A DNA stretch of 5,998 nt from Halobacteriovoraceae bacterium (GTDB lineage: Bacteria; Bdellovibrionota; Bacteriovoracia; Bacteriovoracales; Bacteriovoracaceae), in NCBI GenBank assembly GCA_018663815.1, contig JABJPQ010000093.1, positions 1 to 5,998 of the forward strand, read 5' to 3'. The stretch's first letter is position 1; every line of letters begins with the position of its first letter. The position numbers were made by a program, and so were the translations under genes. Below the pieces are notes generated by a model. The model searched no databases and was not told the origin of the DNA. It was given only the letters and a program-made list of their open reading frames with translations. Positions 1 to 5,759 of the stretch are shown here, piece after piece.

Positions 1-701
1 CGTGGGGAGAGAACTAAGGACCACTCAGTGCCGCCGGCTTTAATTTCATGCAAAGCTGCCAGAATTTTTAAGTATCCTGGATAACGATAAAGTTTATGGG
101 CATGCTTAAGGTCTTTTTGTAAAATGTTAACCTTTTTTTTCAGAAGAGCTAAATTTGTTTTTTTTGTTGCAAGTCCACGGTTGTTTCCACGTGCAATACT
201 CGTTTTAATCGCTTTTTGTAATTTGAATATCTTTTGTTTAACCTCTTTTATGAGTTGAGGAGTATCAGTTATAAATTTTATCATAGCATTATTATTGATA
301 TAGCCTGCTGAAACGACAGGAATTAGTTCTGTTATGCCAATGACATCATATTGATTTATTATTTGAGCAATTTTTTTAAAATCTTTAAATCTTGTTTTTT
401 GCATCCCAGGGTGAAGAGCATTAAACTCGGCAATTTTTATTTTTCGATCTAATAAAGCATTTGTGCCTTTATTGTAATATTTTTTTGCACCCTGAGAGTT
501 ATAGTGATGAAATTTTTCACCACAGTGAATTTTAAAATCAATATTTTTAACCAAAGGGTGCTGATTGGCTTTAAGAAACTTGGTATTTCTTTGACACTCC
601 TCTTGCATTTCGGCTCGAAGGAATATTTGTTTTTCATCATTAAAAGCTGATAGGGCCAAGGGGATGAAGAAAAGATTTATTAATATGATTGTTATTTTCA
701 T
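1..701 (-). CDS. Exported endonuclease/exonuclease/phosphatase (EEP)-fold protein, C-terminus cut off by window edge
   Basis: The frame opens with ATG at 699-701 and stays open to base 1, giving 233 codons with no stop, so the 3' end lies outside the window. Residues 1-19 (MKITIILINLFFIPLALSA) look like a signal peptide, predicting export. After a leader of about 65 residues containing two cysteines (C36, C60), residues 88-128 match the first part of the DNase I-like EEP fold. There a strand IKIAEFN carries the usual catalytic-site Asn (N94), and a second strand DVIGITEL carries the metal-binding Glu (E125). Residues about 150-200 form a Lys-rich, probably helical insertion, followed by GTEWSLVLSPR, which resembles the next EEP strand. 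The catalytic His and Asp residues expected later are off-window. A secreted nuclease is the likeliest role, but the fold also covers phosphodiesterases and sphingomyelinases. No clear Shine-Dalgarno precedes the start. Confidence 0.75.
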   Translation of the reverse strand, partial: MKITIILINLFFIPLALSAFNDEKQIFLRAEMQEECQRNTKFLKANQHPLVKNIDFKIHCGEKFHHYNSQGAKKYYNKGTNALLDRKIKIAEFNALHPGMQKTRFKDFKKIAQIINQYDVIGITELIPVVSAGYINNNAMIKFITDTPQLIKEVKQKIFKLQKAIKTSIARGNNRGLATKKTNLALLKKKVNILQKDLKHAHKLYRYPGYLKILAALHEIKAGGTEWSLVLSP

Positions 702-840
702 TAGGTGTTTATATAGTGATCTTACGTGTAATGCATTGTGCGTTGCGCTTGTATTTATTACAATTTTTTTGGTTTTATAGTGAATAACTTTTAAATATTC
801 TCGTAATATTAAACACATGATTTGGATAAAAAGAATTTAT
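702..840. promoter_or_regulatory. Divergent intergenic region between the EEP gene and sixA
   Basis: This AT-rich spacer must hold the promoters of both flanking genes. A -10-like TATAGT lies at 776-781 on the plus strand, but no -35 sits at a normal distance. An inverted repeat TTGTA/TACAA with a 5-base centre is at 749-763, and a short TTAC-GT-GTAA repeat is at 722-731. Either could be an operator. I could not fix a convincing promoter for the minus-strand gene. Confidence 0.3.
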
Positions 841-1335
841 ATGTACGTATTATTAATTAGACATGCTCACGCTGAAGAAGGAGATTTTTGGCTCAAAGAA
901 GTCAAGAGCGATATGCTTAGACCCTTATCTAAGAAAGGAATCCAAGGTTTTGCACAGGCCGTAAAGGGATTACAAAAAAATATTTCTAACATAACTCATA
1001 TTTACTCAAGTCAGCTTACACGGGCTGTACAAACTGCGGAGATTCTTGATTGCAGTTATCAGGAAGCAAAGTTTCGTGTTGTTGATGGATTAAATCCTGG
1101 TGGAAAGATCTCTAACATTTTGAACTTAATTAGAGAGCATAAAGAAAGCGATTTTATTGCTTTAGTGGCCCATTGGCCAGAGGTTGGTCTGGTTAGTGCT
1201 GAGTTACTGACAAAGAAAAAAGAAACATTTATTAAATTAAAAAAAGGTTCAATGATGTTGATTGAAATCTTGGAAGATGATGCTCAATTACTATGGCTTT
1301 TAAGTTCTAGACAACTTGCTTTAATGGGAAAATAG
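841..1335 (+). CDS. sixA: SixA-like phosphohistidine phosphatase (histidine phosphatase superfamily)
   Basis: Members of this branch remove phosphate from phosphohistidine; E. coli SixA acts on His-containing phosphotransfer proteins such as ArcB or the nitrogen PTS. With the start at 841 the protein has 164 residues, close to the 161 of E. coli SixA. It begins MYVLLIRHAHAE, placing the catalytic RH motif (R7, H8) where the family has it. The motif SSQLTRAVQTAE (R61 phosphate-binding) and the second catalytic His in LVAHWPEVG (H111) are both present, so the enzyme looks intact. An in-frame ATG at 817 would add MIWIKRIY, which the family lacks, and neither start has a good Shine-Dalgarno; I prefer 841 on alignment grounds. 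The protein is cytosolic, with no signal peptide. It faces the Ppx/GppA gene tail to tail with 5 bases between. Confidence 0.85.
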   Translation: MYVLLIRHAHAEEGDFWLKEVKSDMLRPLSKKGIQGFAQAVKGLQKNISNITHIYSSQLTRAVQTAEILDCSYQEAKFRVVDGLNPGGKISNILNLIREHKESDFIALVAHWPEVGLVSAELLTKKKETFIKLKKGSMMLIEILEDDAQLLWLLSSRQLALMGK

Positions 1336-1340
1336 TATCA

Positions 1341-2270
1341 TTACAAGATTTGATCATAATGAGTTTCACCATCTGACATATCCATTAATACCCCCTGAGT
1401 TAATCCAATTCTGGGAGCATATATATTATTAACAGGTAAGCCTTTTAGGACTTTTGTGATAACTTTAAGTGCCGGCACAATGACATCTGCACGATCTGGG
1501 CGTAAGTCATACTCTAGGATTCGATCTAAGTAGGAAGTGTTATCAAGAGTTTTTAATATTTCTAGCACTTCTGGGTAAGAAATAGATTTTGAATTGTCAG
1601 AGGAAGATTTTAATTTTAGCAAACGTCTAAAATTTCCACCTGTCCCAATGACATCTATTGAATCACTATCATAGATAAGGTCTTCGATATAGAGTTTAAT
1701 CTTTTTTATTTTTGGACTTAGCCACTCATCAAGATCTTTTTTTGTTTGATGGCATTTACTGTACTCCAGAACTCTGACTGTACCTAAATTAAAACTTTTA
1801 CTTCCTTTAATTTTCCCATGCTTGATAATTGAGATTTCTAATGATCCTCCTCCAAGGTCAAATAAGAGGTAGTCTTTAGAAGATTTAAGCTCGTTACTAT
1901 TTTGAATAGCCTTTAAAATTAATTTTGCTTCTTGCTCGCCAGAGATCGTATTAACTTTGATTTTTGAAACTGACTCGATGGCATGAATTAATTCGTGAGC
2001 ATTATGAGCATCTCTTAGAGCACTCGTTGCGACCGTCCGGCACCTTTGCACATTTAAGTTTTTAAGTACTTTTTTTATTTCCAAAAATGTAGCTTGCGCA
2101 TACTCAATATAATCTATAGAAAACATTCCTGCTTCACTGAAAGCCTCTGTTCCCAGTCGAAGTGGAATACGAATTTTTTCATCCAGTAGAATTTCATTTT
2201 GGCTAACTAAATCAGCACTCGTAAAGCGAATGGCATTAGAGCCAATATCAATTGCAGCTATTTTTTCCAT
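1341..2270 (-). CDS. Ppx/GppA family phosphatase (exopolyphosphatase / pppGpp phosphohydrolase), short form
   Basis: The family cleaves terminal phosphate from polyphosphate or converts pppGpp to ppGpp, using an actin-like ASKHA fold in the cytosol. The first phosphate loop is AAIDIGSNAIRF (residues 5-16), followed by VATSALRDAHN (80-90), ISGEQEAKLI (109-118, with E114 at the catalytic Glu position), the second phosphate loop LLFDLGGGSLEIS (135-147) and VIGTGGNFRRL (207-217). RPDRADVIVPAL (258-269) is the usual late motif. The late family motif usually read as GLREG appears here as GLTQG (289-293). At 309 residues it is the short form, the two ASKHA halves without the C-terminal HD-like domain of E. 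coli Ppx. Motifs cannot decide between polyphosphate and pppGpp as substrate, so I give no symbol. It lies 40 bases downstream of the small membrane-protein gene and is probably cotranscribed with it; no Shine-Dalgarno is evident before its ATG. Confidence 0.93.
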   Translation of the reverse strand: MEKIAAIDIGSNAIRFTSADLVSQNEILLDEKIRIPLRLGTEAFSEAGMFSIDYIEYAQATFLEIKKVLKNLNVQRCRTVATSALRDAHNAHELIHAIESVSKIKVNTISGEQEAKLILKAIQNSNELKSSKDYLLFDLGGGSLEISIIKHGKIKGSKSFNLGTVRVLEYSKCHQTKKDLDEWLSPKIKKIKLYIEDLIYDSDSIDVIGTGGNFRRLLKLKSSSDNSKSISYPEVLEILKTLDNTSYLDRILEYDLRPDRADVIVPALKVITKVLKGLPVNNIYAPRIGLTQGVLMDMSDGETHYDQIL

Positions 2271-2310
2271 CTATATAGCGTAAGATTGGTGGGCAGGTTT
2301 GTAAAAGAAT

Positions 2311-2550
2311 TTATTGTCTTACTTGAGTTTTGTTTTTTTCCTGCAGCATAGAGAAGATCTTCAGGAGCAATAGTATCCAAGGGCCGCCATGTAAGCAAAG
2401 GTCAAACCAATCCGTTGGACTTGAAAGATTACCACCAAAAAGTAAGGCTAATTTTTCATAGATATGAGGAGGGGAGAACGGTGCTAACCCTAGCGTTAAG
2501 GATATAATTATAAAATTACTAAGAGGTACTTTTTTTATGAAACTGGCCAT
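2311..2550 (-). CDS. Small two-helix membrane protein of the family often labelled 'RND transporter'
   Basis: This 79-residue protein has two hydrophobic segments, at about 9-26 and 48-68. Between and within them are motifs I recall from a conserved family of about 65-80 residue proteins in proteobacteria: GLAPF followed by PH (21-29), EKLALLFGG (32-40), a D-x-FDL-x-LHG-x-P run (47-57) and LLLLK (60-64). Database entries in that family carry the name 'RND transporter', but the protein is far too small to be an RND pump and its function is unknown to me. The start is well supported: GGAG (2556-2559, minus strand) lies 5 bases before the ATG. It is probably the first gene of a two-gene unit with the Ppx/GppA phosphatase. 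Family recognition is from memory, not a search. Confidence 0.75.
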   Translation of the reverse strand: MASFIKKVPLSNFIIISLTLGLAPFSPPHIYEKLALLFGGNLSSPTDWFDLCLHGGPWILLLLKIFSMLQEKNKTQVRQ

Positions 2551-2575
2551 CGTTACTCCATTTGTTTAATAATTT

Positions 2576-2604
2576 AAGATAGTTAGCAGACGGGCTATTG
2601 TCTA
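2576..2604 (-). promoter_or_regulatory. Candidate sigma-70-type promoter for the small membrane protein / ppx-gppA unit
   Basis: On the minus strand a -35 TAGACA (2599-2604, one mismatch to TTGACA) and a -10 TATCTT (2576-2581, two mismatches to TATAAT) are separated by 17 bases. The -10 ends about 25 bases upstream of the ATG at 2550, leaving room for a short leader with the Shine-Dalgarno at 2556-2559. Confidence 0.4.
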
Positions 2605-2626
2605 AAAAACTATGTGTTTTTGTAAA
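2598..2626 (+). promoter_or_regulatory. Weak candidate promoter for the four-cysteine protein / exonuclease unit, overlapping an inverted repeat
   Basis: On the plus strand TTGTCT (2598-2603) and TGTAAA (2621-2626) lie 17 bases apart, each matching consensus at four of six bases. The -10 falls inside an inverted repeat, GTTTTT-GT-AAAAAC (2616-2629), that could bind a regulator shared with the divergent promoter. In AT-rich DNA both patterns can arise by chance. Confidence 0.25.
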
Positions 2627-2693
2627 AACTACAATCTTTATTCGGTAAAAAAGACTTTCACCTTACAATAGAAAGAGGATTATTTTTGACAAA

Positions 2694-2700
2694 AAGGAGG
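2694..2700 (+). promoter_or_regulatory. Strong Shine-Dalgarno deciding the start at 2707
   Basis: AAGGAGG ends 6 bases before the ATG at 2707. The longer reading from the TTG at 2686 would place this site inside the coding sequence, so the ATG is the true start. Confidence 0.85.
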
Positions 2701-2706
2701 GTGAGA

Positions 2707-3114
2707 ATGCTAAGAAAAATATTTATTGTAATGCTATTACACTCCTCATCAGTTTTAGCTGTAACTGCCGTTGATTGTCAGAAACATTATAAAAATTATC
2801 AAGACCTTTCAAAACTAAAGGTATATTTAACACTAAATACTCGCGAGGAGCTTGTTGAAGCCCTTGTGCAAACGGAATCGAATAGTGAGATCTTTAAAGA
2901 GTATGTTCAAGGTAGGTGCGATCCAAAGCTAACAGATCATATCATTGTTGCAACAAAAGATTTATGCATTAACTATGTTGTGGCGTTAGGTGAAGAAGAA
3001 GGAATAGAATTTACTCAAGGAGGCAGAAAGCTCATAGTAAAATCTCTTATAAGAACCTCTACGAATTATTCTTCTTGTGAAGCTGAGCTCAAGCGCTATA
3101 ATATTAAAATATGA
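2707..3114 (+). CDS. Small exported protein with four cysteines, function unknown
   Basis: I do not recognise this 135-residue protein. The start at 2707 is set by a near-perfect Shine-Dalgarno and gives a clean signal peptide: basic MLRK, a hydrophobic stretch to about residue 17, and cleavage probably after A18 or A21. The mature part is mostly helical in composition and charged, with cysteines at 24, 71, 87 and 124. Four cysteines in an exported protein suggest two disulfide bonds formed in the periplasm. There is no lipobox, since C24 lies past the likely cleavage site and lacks an L-x-G/A-C context, and no further membrane segment. Its stop codon overlaps the start of the exonuclease gene (ATGA), so the two are translated from one mRNA. 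It resembles other small periplasmic hypothetical proteins of Bdellovibrio-like bacteria only in general character. Confidence 0.8.
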   Translation: MLRKIFIVMLLHSSSVLAVTAVDCQKHYKNYQDLSKLKVYLTLNTREELVEALVQTESNSEIFKEYVQGRCDPKLTDHIIVATKDLCINYVVALGEEEGIEFTQGGRKLIVKSLIRTSTNYSSCEAELKRYNIKI

Positions 3115-3692
3115 AATATCAACTAAGCATTTCAAAAGATGAAATAAACGAACTTCCTCTGTATGTATTCAATGGCACGATAAAGTTAATCGAGTCAACA
3201 GGGGATGCCCTTGTAGCCGTTGAACAGCTTAAGCAAGAAAAAGTACTGGGTTTTGATACTGAGACCAGAGCTGCTTTTAAAAAAGGTGAGCGATACGATG
3301 TTTCTATGCTCCAGTTAGCCACAAATTCATGTGCATATCTATTTAGATTAAATAAATTCAAGCTAATGCCTGAATTAGTTGCGATATTGGCAGACCCTAA
3401 TATTGTTAAAGCAGGAGTTGCTGTTCGAGATGATATCAAAGGGTTACAAAAATTATTAGCATTTGAAGCTACTAACTTTGTTGAACTAGCCGATGTTGCT
3501 CAAGAAAAAAAGATAAAAAATTTTGGTTTAAGGGCCTTGACAGGAATATTATTAAAAAAAAGACTGTCTAAAAGGGCCAAAATATCTAACTGGGAGCTAA
3601 CGACACTTACTCCAGCTCAGATTAGTTATGCTGCTTGTGATGCCGTTGTTGGAGTGGAAATTTATCAAGCATTCACCGACTCCAACATCTAA
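3111..3692 (+). CDS. DEDDy 3'-5' exonuclease, RNase D / WRN-exonuclease-like, single domain
   Basis: The protein should trim RNA or DNA from the 3' end with two metal ions, in the cytosol. All three DEDDy exonuclease motifs are visible. Exo I is GFDTET (residues 47-52, D49 and E51), with the usual SMLQLAT strand following. Exo II is AGVAVRDDIKGL (101-112), where D108 aligns with the catalytic Asp. Exo III is ISYAACDAVVGVEIY (171-185, Y173 and D177). At 193 residues it has only the exonuclease domain; the HRDC domains of true RNase D are absent, so it is closer to the small WRN-exonuclease-like proteins found widely in bacteria. Its ATG overlaps the stop of the upstream exported-protein gene by 4 bases (3111-3114), so translation is probably coupled. 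It ends 8 bases before the stop of the opposing membrane-protein gene. Substrate is unknown. Confidence 0.9.
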   Translation: MKYQLSISKDEINELPLYVFNGTIKLIESTGDALVAVEQLKQEKVLGFDTETRAAFKKGERYDVSMLQLATNSCAYLFRLNKFKLMPELVAILADPNIVKAGVAVRDDIKGLQKLLAFEATNFVELADVAQEKKIKNFGLRALTGILLKKRLSKRAKISNWELTTLTPAQISYAACDAVVGVEIYQAFTDSNI

Positions 3693-3700
3693 ACTAAAAG

Positions 3701-4207
3701 CTATTTTTTTATAGTGAGAGGGTAACGAATAATTTGATAGGTTGTTAAAAGCAGTCCTATCAAAAAGACACCTCCACCATAGGCAAAAAAAGCAAAGCTT
3801 TCTTTCGCTTCATGCCGACCCATTTCAGGTCCATAAATAGCTGCAAATAACCATACAAAAGGGTAGAGAAACCCACCAACACTGATCATAAAAGAAGTCA
3901 CAGTTACAAGTTTAAGTGGAGCTTGAACGAACTGTAGTAACAGGAGAATTACCATGGCCATAGAACCTATTGCTGTTGCATGAAAATGAAAGCGCTGGTA
4001 GTAACGCCAGTTTTTACTTGCTTCTGCTTTTAGCTTTTTCTCTCTTAGTGAGTCGTCAGCCATTTGAGAGATTTTTTGATTTTTTTGTAAGTCTTGCGAG
4101 ATTTTATTTTTAAAGTAGCTCTCATTAACTCCAAATAGAATCGCAATGAAAATTCCTCCTACCATGGTTAGAGTGGCAAGAATAAAAGGGATTTTTTGAA
4201 TTTTCAT
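3701..4207 (-). CDS. Four-helix inner membrane protein with an HxH motif, function unknown
   Basis: I do not recognise the family. The 168-residue protein has four probable transmembrane helices, at about 6-26, 74-95, 98-122 and 137-160. After the first comes a charged loop of about 47 residues (27-73), rich in Lys, Gln and Asp, which is probably periplasmic. At the start of helix 2 is RYYQRFHFHATAIG (68-81), with H74 and H76, and a further His (H132) lies in the conserved-looking GPEMGRHEAKESFAFF segment before helix 4. Such histidines at helix ends can ligate heme or metal, but no known heme-protein signature is complete, so this is only a suggestion. The start is supported by AAGGA (4214-4218, minus strand) 6 bases upstream. 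It is the last visible gene of the nrdR-nusB block, 39 bases after the preceding gene, and meets the exonuclease gene tail to tail. Confidence 0.8.
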   Translation of the reverse strand: MKIQKIPFILATLTMVGGIFIAILFGVNESYFKNKISQDLQKNQKISQMADDSLREKKLKAEASKNWRYYQRFHFHATAIGSMAMVILLLLQFVQAPLKLVTVTSFMISVGGFLYPFVWLFAAIYGPEMGRHEAKESFAFFAYGGGVFLIGLLLTTYQIIRYPLTIKK

Positions 4208-4246
4208 TACTGGTCCTTATATGTTTTATTTAATAGAGATATCTAA

Positions 4247-4666
4247 TTAAATATTTAAATTTTCAAACTTATAATCTTTATATTTATGTGCAAGCTCTTT
4301 TAAAAGGTTAACATTTGCAGTGTTCTGAGCACGATTAAAAATATAAATGGTTGAGTGTTTCTCAATAAAGTCTGCTGCGACTTTAAAATGATTATGCATG
4401 ATTTTCATATCTTCTTTTTTGCTAACAACGACGTGTCCAATAAAAAGAGGCTTGCCAAAGCTATCTCCCAGAAAGAAAATTGAGCGGTTGGGCTTTTTTT
4501 CATGGCTGAGTTCTTGTGAAATACTCTTTATGAGCATTCCGTCTAAGAGGTAATTAAACTCATAAACACCGGGACTATTATAGTTTAAAGCTTCATCAGT
4601 TAACCATATAATTCCAGCTGTTGTAGGAGTTATATATTGTGAAAGGTGCTCTATCCCACGATTCAT
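4247..4666 (-). CDS. Hypothetical cytosolic protein directly downstream of nusB
   Basis: I do not recognise this 139-residue protein. It has no signal peptide or membrane segment and reads as a compact alpha/beta protein: strand-like segments GIIWLTD (18-24), SIFFLGDS (62-69), LFIGHVVVS (74-82) and TIYIFN (106-111), with helices between, and a basic C-terminal helix (LLKELAHKYK, 121-130). The FFLGDSFGKPLFIGHVVV stretch is the most distinctive. Its ATG begins 2 bases after the nusB stop, so it must be translated from the nrdR-nusB mRNA, probably by ribosomes finishing nusB; only a weak GAAAGA precedes it. The position suggests a gene expressed together with NusB, but adjacency alone does not give it a role in transcription antitermination. 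Confidence 0.75.
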   Translation of the reverse strand: MNRGIEHLSQYITPTTAGIIWLTDEALNYNSPGVYEFNYLLDGMLIKSISQELSHEKKPNRSIFFLGDSFGKPLFIGHVVVSKKEDMKIMHNHFKVAADFIEKHSTIYIFNRAQNTANVNLLKELAHKYKDYKFENLNI

Positions 4667-4668
4667 AA

Positions 4669-5175
4669 CTATGTTTGATCTTTCTTTGCGATACTATCAA
4701 GAATTCCATTGATAAATGCTGAAGACTCAGCGGTTCCAAATTTTTTGGCAATTTCGATGGCCTCGTTAATGACAATTCTTGGGGGAACATTTTTTGTAAA
4801 GCTTAACTCGTTAACAGCGAGTAAGAGGTTTGTGCGATCAACCTTTGAGATTCTAGCCAATTTCCAATTTTTAAGATGGGCACTAATAATATGCTCAATC
4901 TCATCATAATTTTTCAAAGTCTGAGTAACTTGTTTTTCAATGTAAGAATTGACTTCATCATCAAACATACTATTTGTTGTCTGTTTAAAATCACTAATTG
5001 AGTTCAATAAACTTTCGGCATTTCCATTTGATTGAAACTCGCTTTTAAGTTCTTCAAAGATAGGTAATTGCAGATGAAAAAGGTATTGGAAACAAAATTC
5101 TCGGGCCGCTCTAAGTTGGTTCAATTTATTCTCGCATGGTAGTGTTAAATGTTTCTTCATCGTGTTGTAAGTCAT
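4669..5175 (-). CDS. nusB: Transcription antitermination factor NusB
   Basis: NusB binds boxA RNA with S10 (NusE) and helps RNA polymerase read through rRNA operons. The family pattern is complete: an N-terminal RAAREFCFQYLF (residues 22-33), NWKLARISKVDRTNLLLAVNEL (103-124), and VPPRIVINEAIEIAKKFG (130-147) followed by SSAFINGILD (151-160). The body length is normal. The start is uncertain. ATGs at 5175 and 5160 both lie inside nrdR in another frame, overlapping it by 50 or 35 bases, and give a longer N-terminus than usual. A TTG at 5122-5124, one base after the nrdR stop, would give (M)NQLRAARE, close to the MKRRTARE start of Bacillus NusB, with a weak GAG 6 bases upstream. I give the longest reading but think the short one is quite possible. 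Either way translation is linked to nrdR. Confidence 0.93.
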   Translation of the reverse strand: MTYNTMKKHLTLPCENKLNQLRAAREFCFQYLFHLQLPIFEELKSEFQSNGNAESLLNSISDFKQTTNSMFDDEVNSYIEKQVTQTLKNYDEIEHIISAHLKNWKLARISKVDRTNLLLAVNELSFTKNVPPRIVINEAIEIAKKFGTAESSAFINGILDSIAKKDQT

Positions 5176-5599
5176 TTACAAATTCTTCTACGTCTTGAAA
5201 TTTTCGATAGACACTAGCAAAGCGTATATACGCTACGGGATCTAAATTTCTTAGATACATCATAGCAAGTTTTCCAATATCATTGGTAGATACTTCTTTG
5301 GATGAGATATCGAGGATACATTTTTCAATATTCTCAACAACTCTTTCAACCTGCTCAGTAGAGACAGGTCTTTTTTGACAAGCCTTTTCAATACCTGAGT
5401 AGATTTTTTCTGGTTTATAAGGTTCTCGGCGCCCATCTAGCTTAACAATATTTGGCATTGAAATTTCGATTGTCTCGTAAGTTGTGAAACGTTTTTCACA
5501 AGATTCGCACTTACGTCTTCGTCTAACTGATTGACCCTCTTTTAAGAGCCTTGAGTCGACAACTTTAGTTTCACTTTGCTGGCAGAATGGACATTTCAT
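5126..5599 (-). CDS. nrdR: Transcriptional repressor NrdR (ribonucleotide reductase regulator)
   Basis: NrdR senses ATP and dATP and represses ribonucleotide reductase genes by binding NrdR boxes. The N-terminus has the zinc ribbon: CPFC (C3, C6) and CESC (C31, C34), with the basic SVRRRRK run between. The ATP-cone covers about residues 49-139, from NIVKLDGRREPYKPEKI to VAYIRFASVYRKFQDVEEF. At 157 residues the length is normal and every expected element is intact. The start is supported by AAGGA (5606-5610, minus strand) 6 bases before the ATG. It is the first gene of a tight block with nusB. In many bacteria nrdR sits near the riboflavin genes and nusB; here the rib genes are missing from between them. 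A candidate promoter with an NrdR box lies directly upstream, which suggests autoregulation. Confidence 0.97.
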   Translation of the reverse strand: MKCPFCQQSETKVVDSRLLKEGQSVRRRRKCESCEKRFTTYETIEISMPNIVKLDGRREPYKPEKIYSGIEKACQKRPVSTEQVERVVENIEKCILDISSKEVSTNDIGKLAMMYLRNLDPVAYIRFASVYRKFQDVEEFVNDLQHDEETFNTTMRE

Positions 5600-5619
5600 T
5601 GACTTTCCTTAGGTTTCAT

Positions 5620-5648
5620 AAATTACCCCTAAATATTGTGTCTGTAAA
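5620..5648 (-). promoter_or_regulatory. Candidate promoter of the nrdR-nusB operon
   Basis: On the minus strand a -35 TTTACA (5643-5648, one mismatch to consensus) and a weaker -10 TAATTT (5620-5625) are separated by exactly 17 bases. The -10 ends 20 bases before the nrdR ATG, leaving a short leader with the Shine-Dalgarno. Confidence 0.4.
5626..5641 (-). promoter_or_regulatory. NrdR box (candidate autoregulatory operator)
   Basis: Read on the minus strand, ACACAATATTTAGGGG matches the NrdR-box consensus acaCwAtATaTwGtgt, as I remember it, at 13 of 16 positions, with the central CAATAT and the G intact. It fills the spacer between the -35 and -10 of the candidate nrdR promoter, where bound repressor would block RNA polymerase. 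NrdR boxes usually occur in pairs about three helical turns apart. I looked for a partner at that distance on both sides and found none. Confidence 0.5.
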
Positions 5649-5658
5649 CTGAAAACAT

Positions 5659-5681
5659 GGCGCGTAAACACAAGGCGCGCC
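5659..5681. repeat. GC-rich inverted repeat, possible terminator or operator
   Basis: GGCGCG (5659-5664) and CGCGCC (5676-5681) form a 6-bp all-GC stem around an 11-base loop; the right side also contains the palindrome GGCGCGCC (5674-5681). It stands out in AT-rich surroundings. On the minus strand it is followed by ATGTTTTCAG, a weak T-run, so it might end transcripts arriving from the right before they enter the nrdR operon. Confidence 0.35.
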
Positions 5682-5700
5682 TCGTTGGGAGAGGTAGTTC

Positions 5701-5730
5701 TTGACGTAAAATTTTATTTCTTGTTAGAGT
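5701..5730 (+). promoter_or_regulatory. Candidate promoter ahead of the 23-codon ORF
   Basis: TTGACG (5701-5706, five of six to consensus) and TAGAGT (5725-5730, four of six) are 18 bases apart on the plus strand. The -10 ends 29 bases before the ATG at 5760. Confidence 0.4.
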
Positions 5731-5759
5731 TAAATACACACAGGAAATGAGAGAGAAAC

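Noticed and set aside
449..640. 63-codon minus-strand frame
   Set aside because: It lies in a different frame within the longer EEP-fold gene, which has a signal peptide and family motifs; the short frame has no recognisable features.
3119..3439. 106-codon minus-strand frame
   Set aside because: It is antisense to the exonuclease gene over its catalytic motifs and reads as low-complexity Ser/Thr-rich sequence, typical of a shadow frame.
3690..3716. Possible bidirectional terminator between the exonuclease and membrane-protein genes
   Set aside because: ACTAAAA and the T-run before TAGT can pair only with a bulge and all A-T pairs near the loop; too weak to call.
4237..4258. Palindromes AGATATCT and TTAAATATTTAA before the membrane-protein gene
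   Set aside because: Short AT-only or nearly AT-only palindromes are expected by chance in this base composition, and no promoter lines up with them.
4596..4909. Short frames on both strands across the nusB 3' half and the start of its downstream gene
   Set aside because: They overlap NusB's diagnostic motifs in other frames and show no family features.
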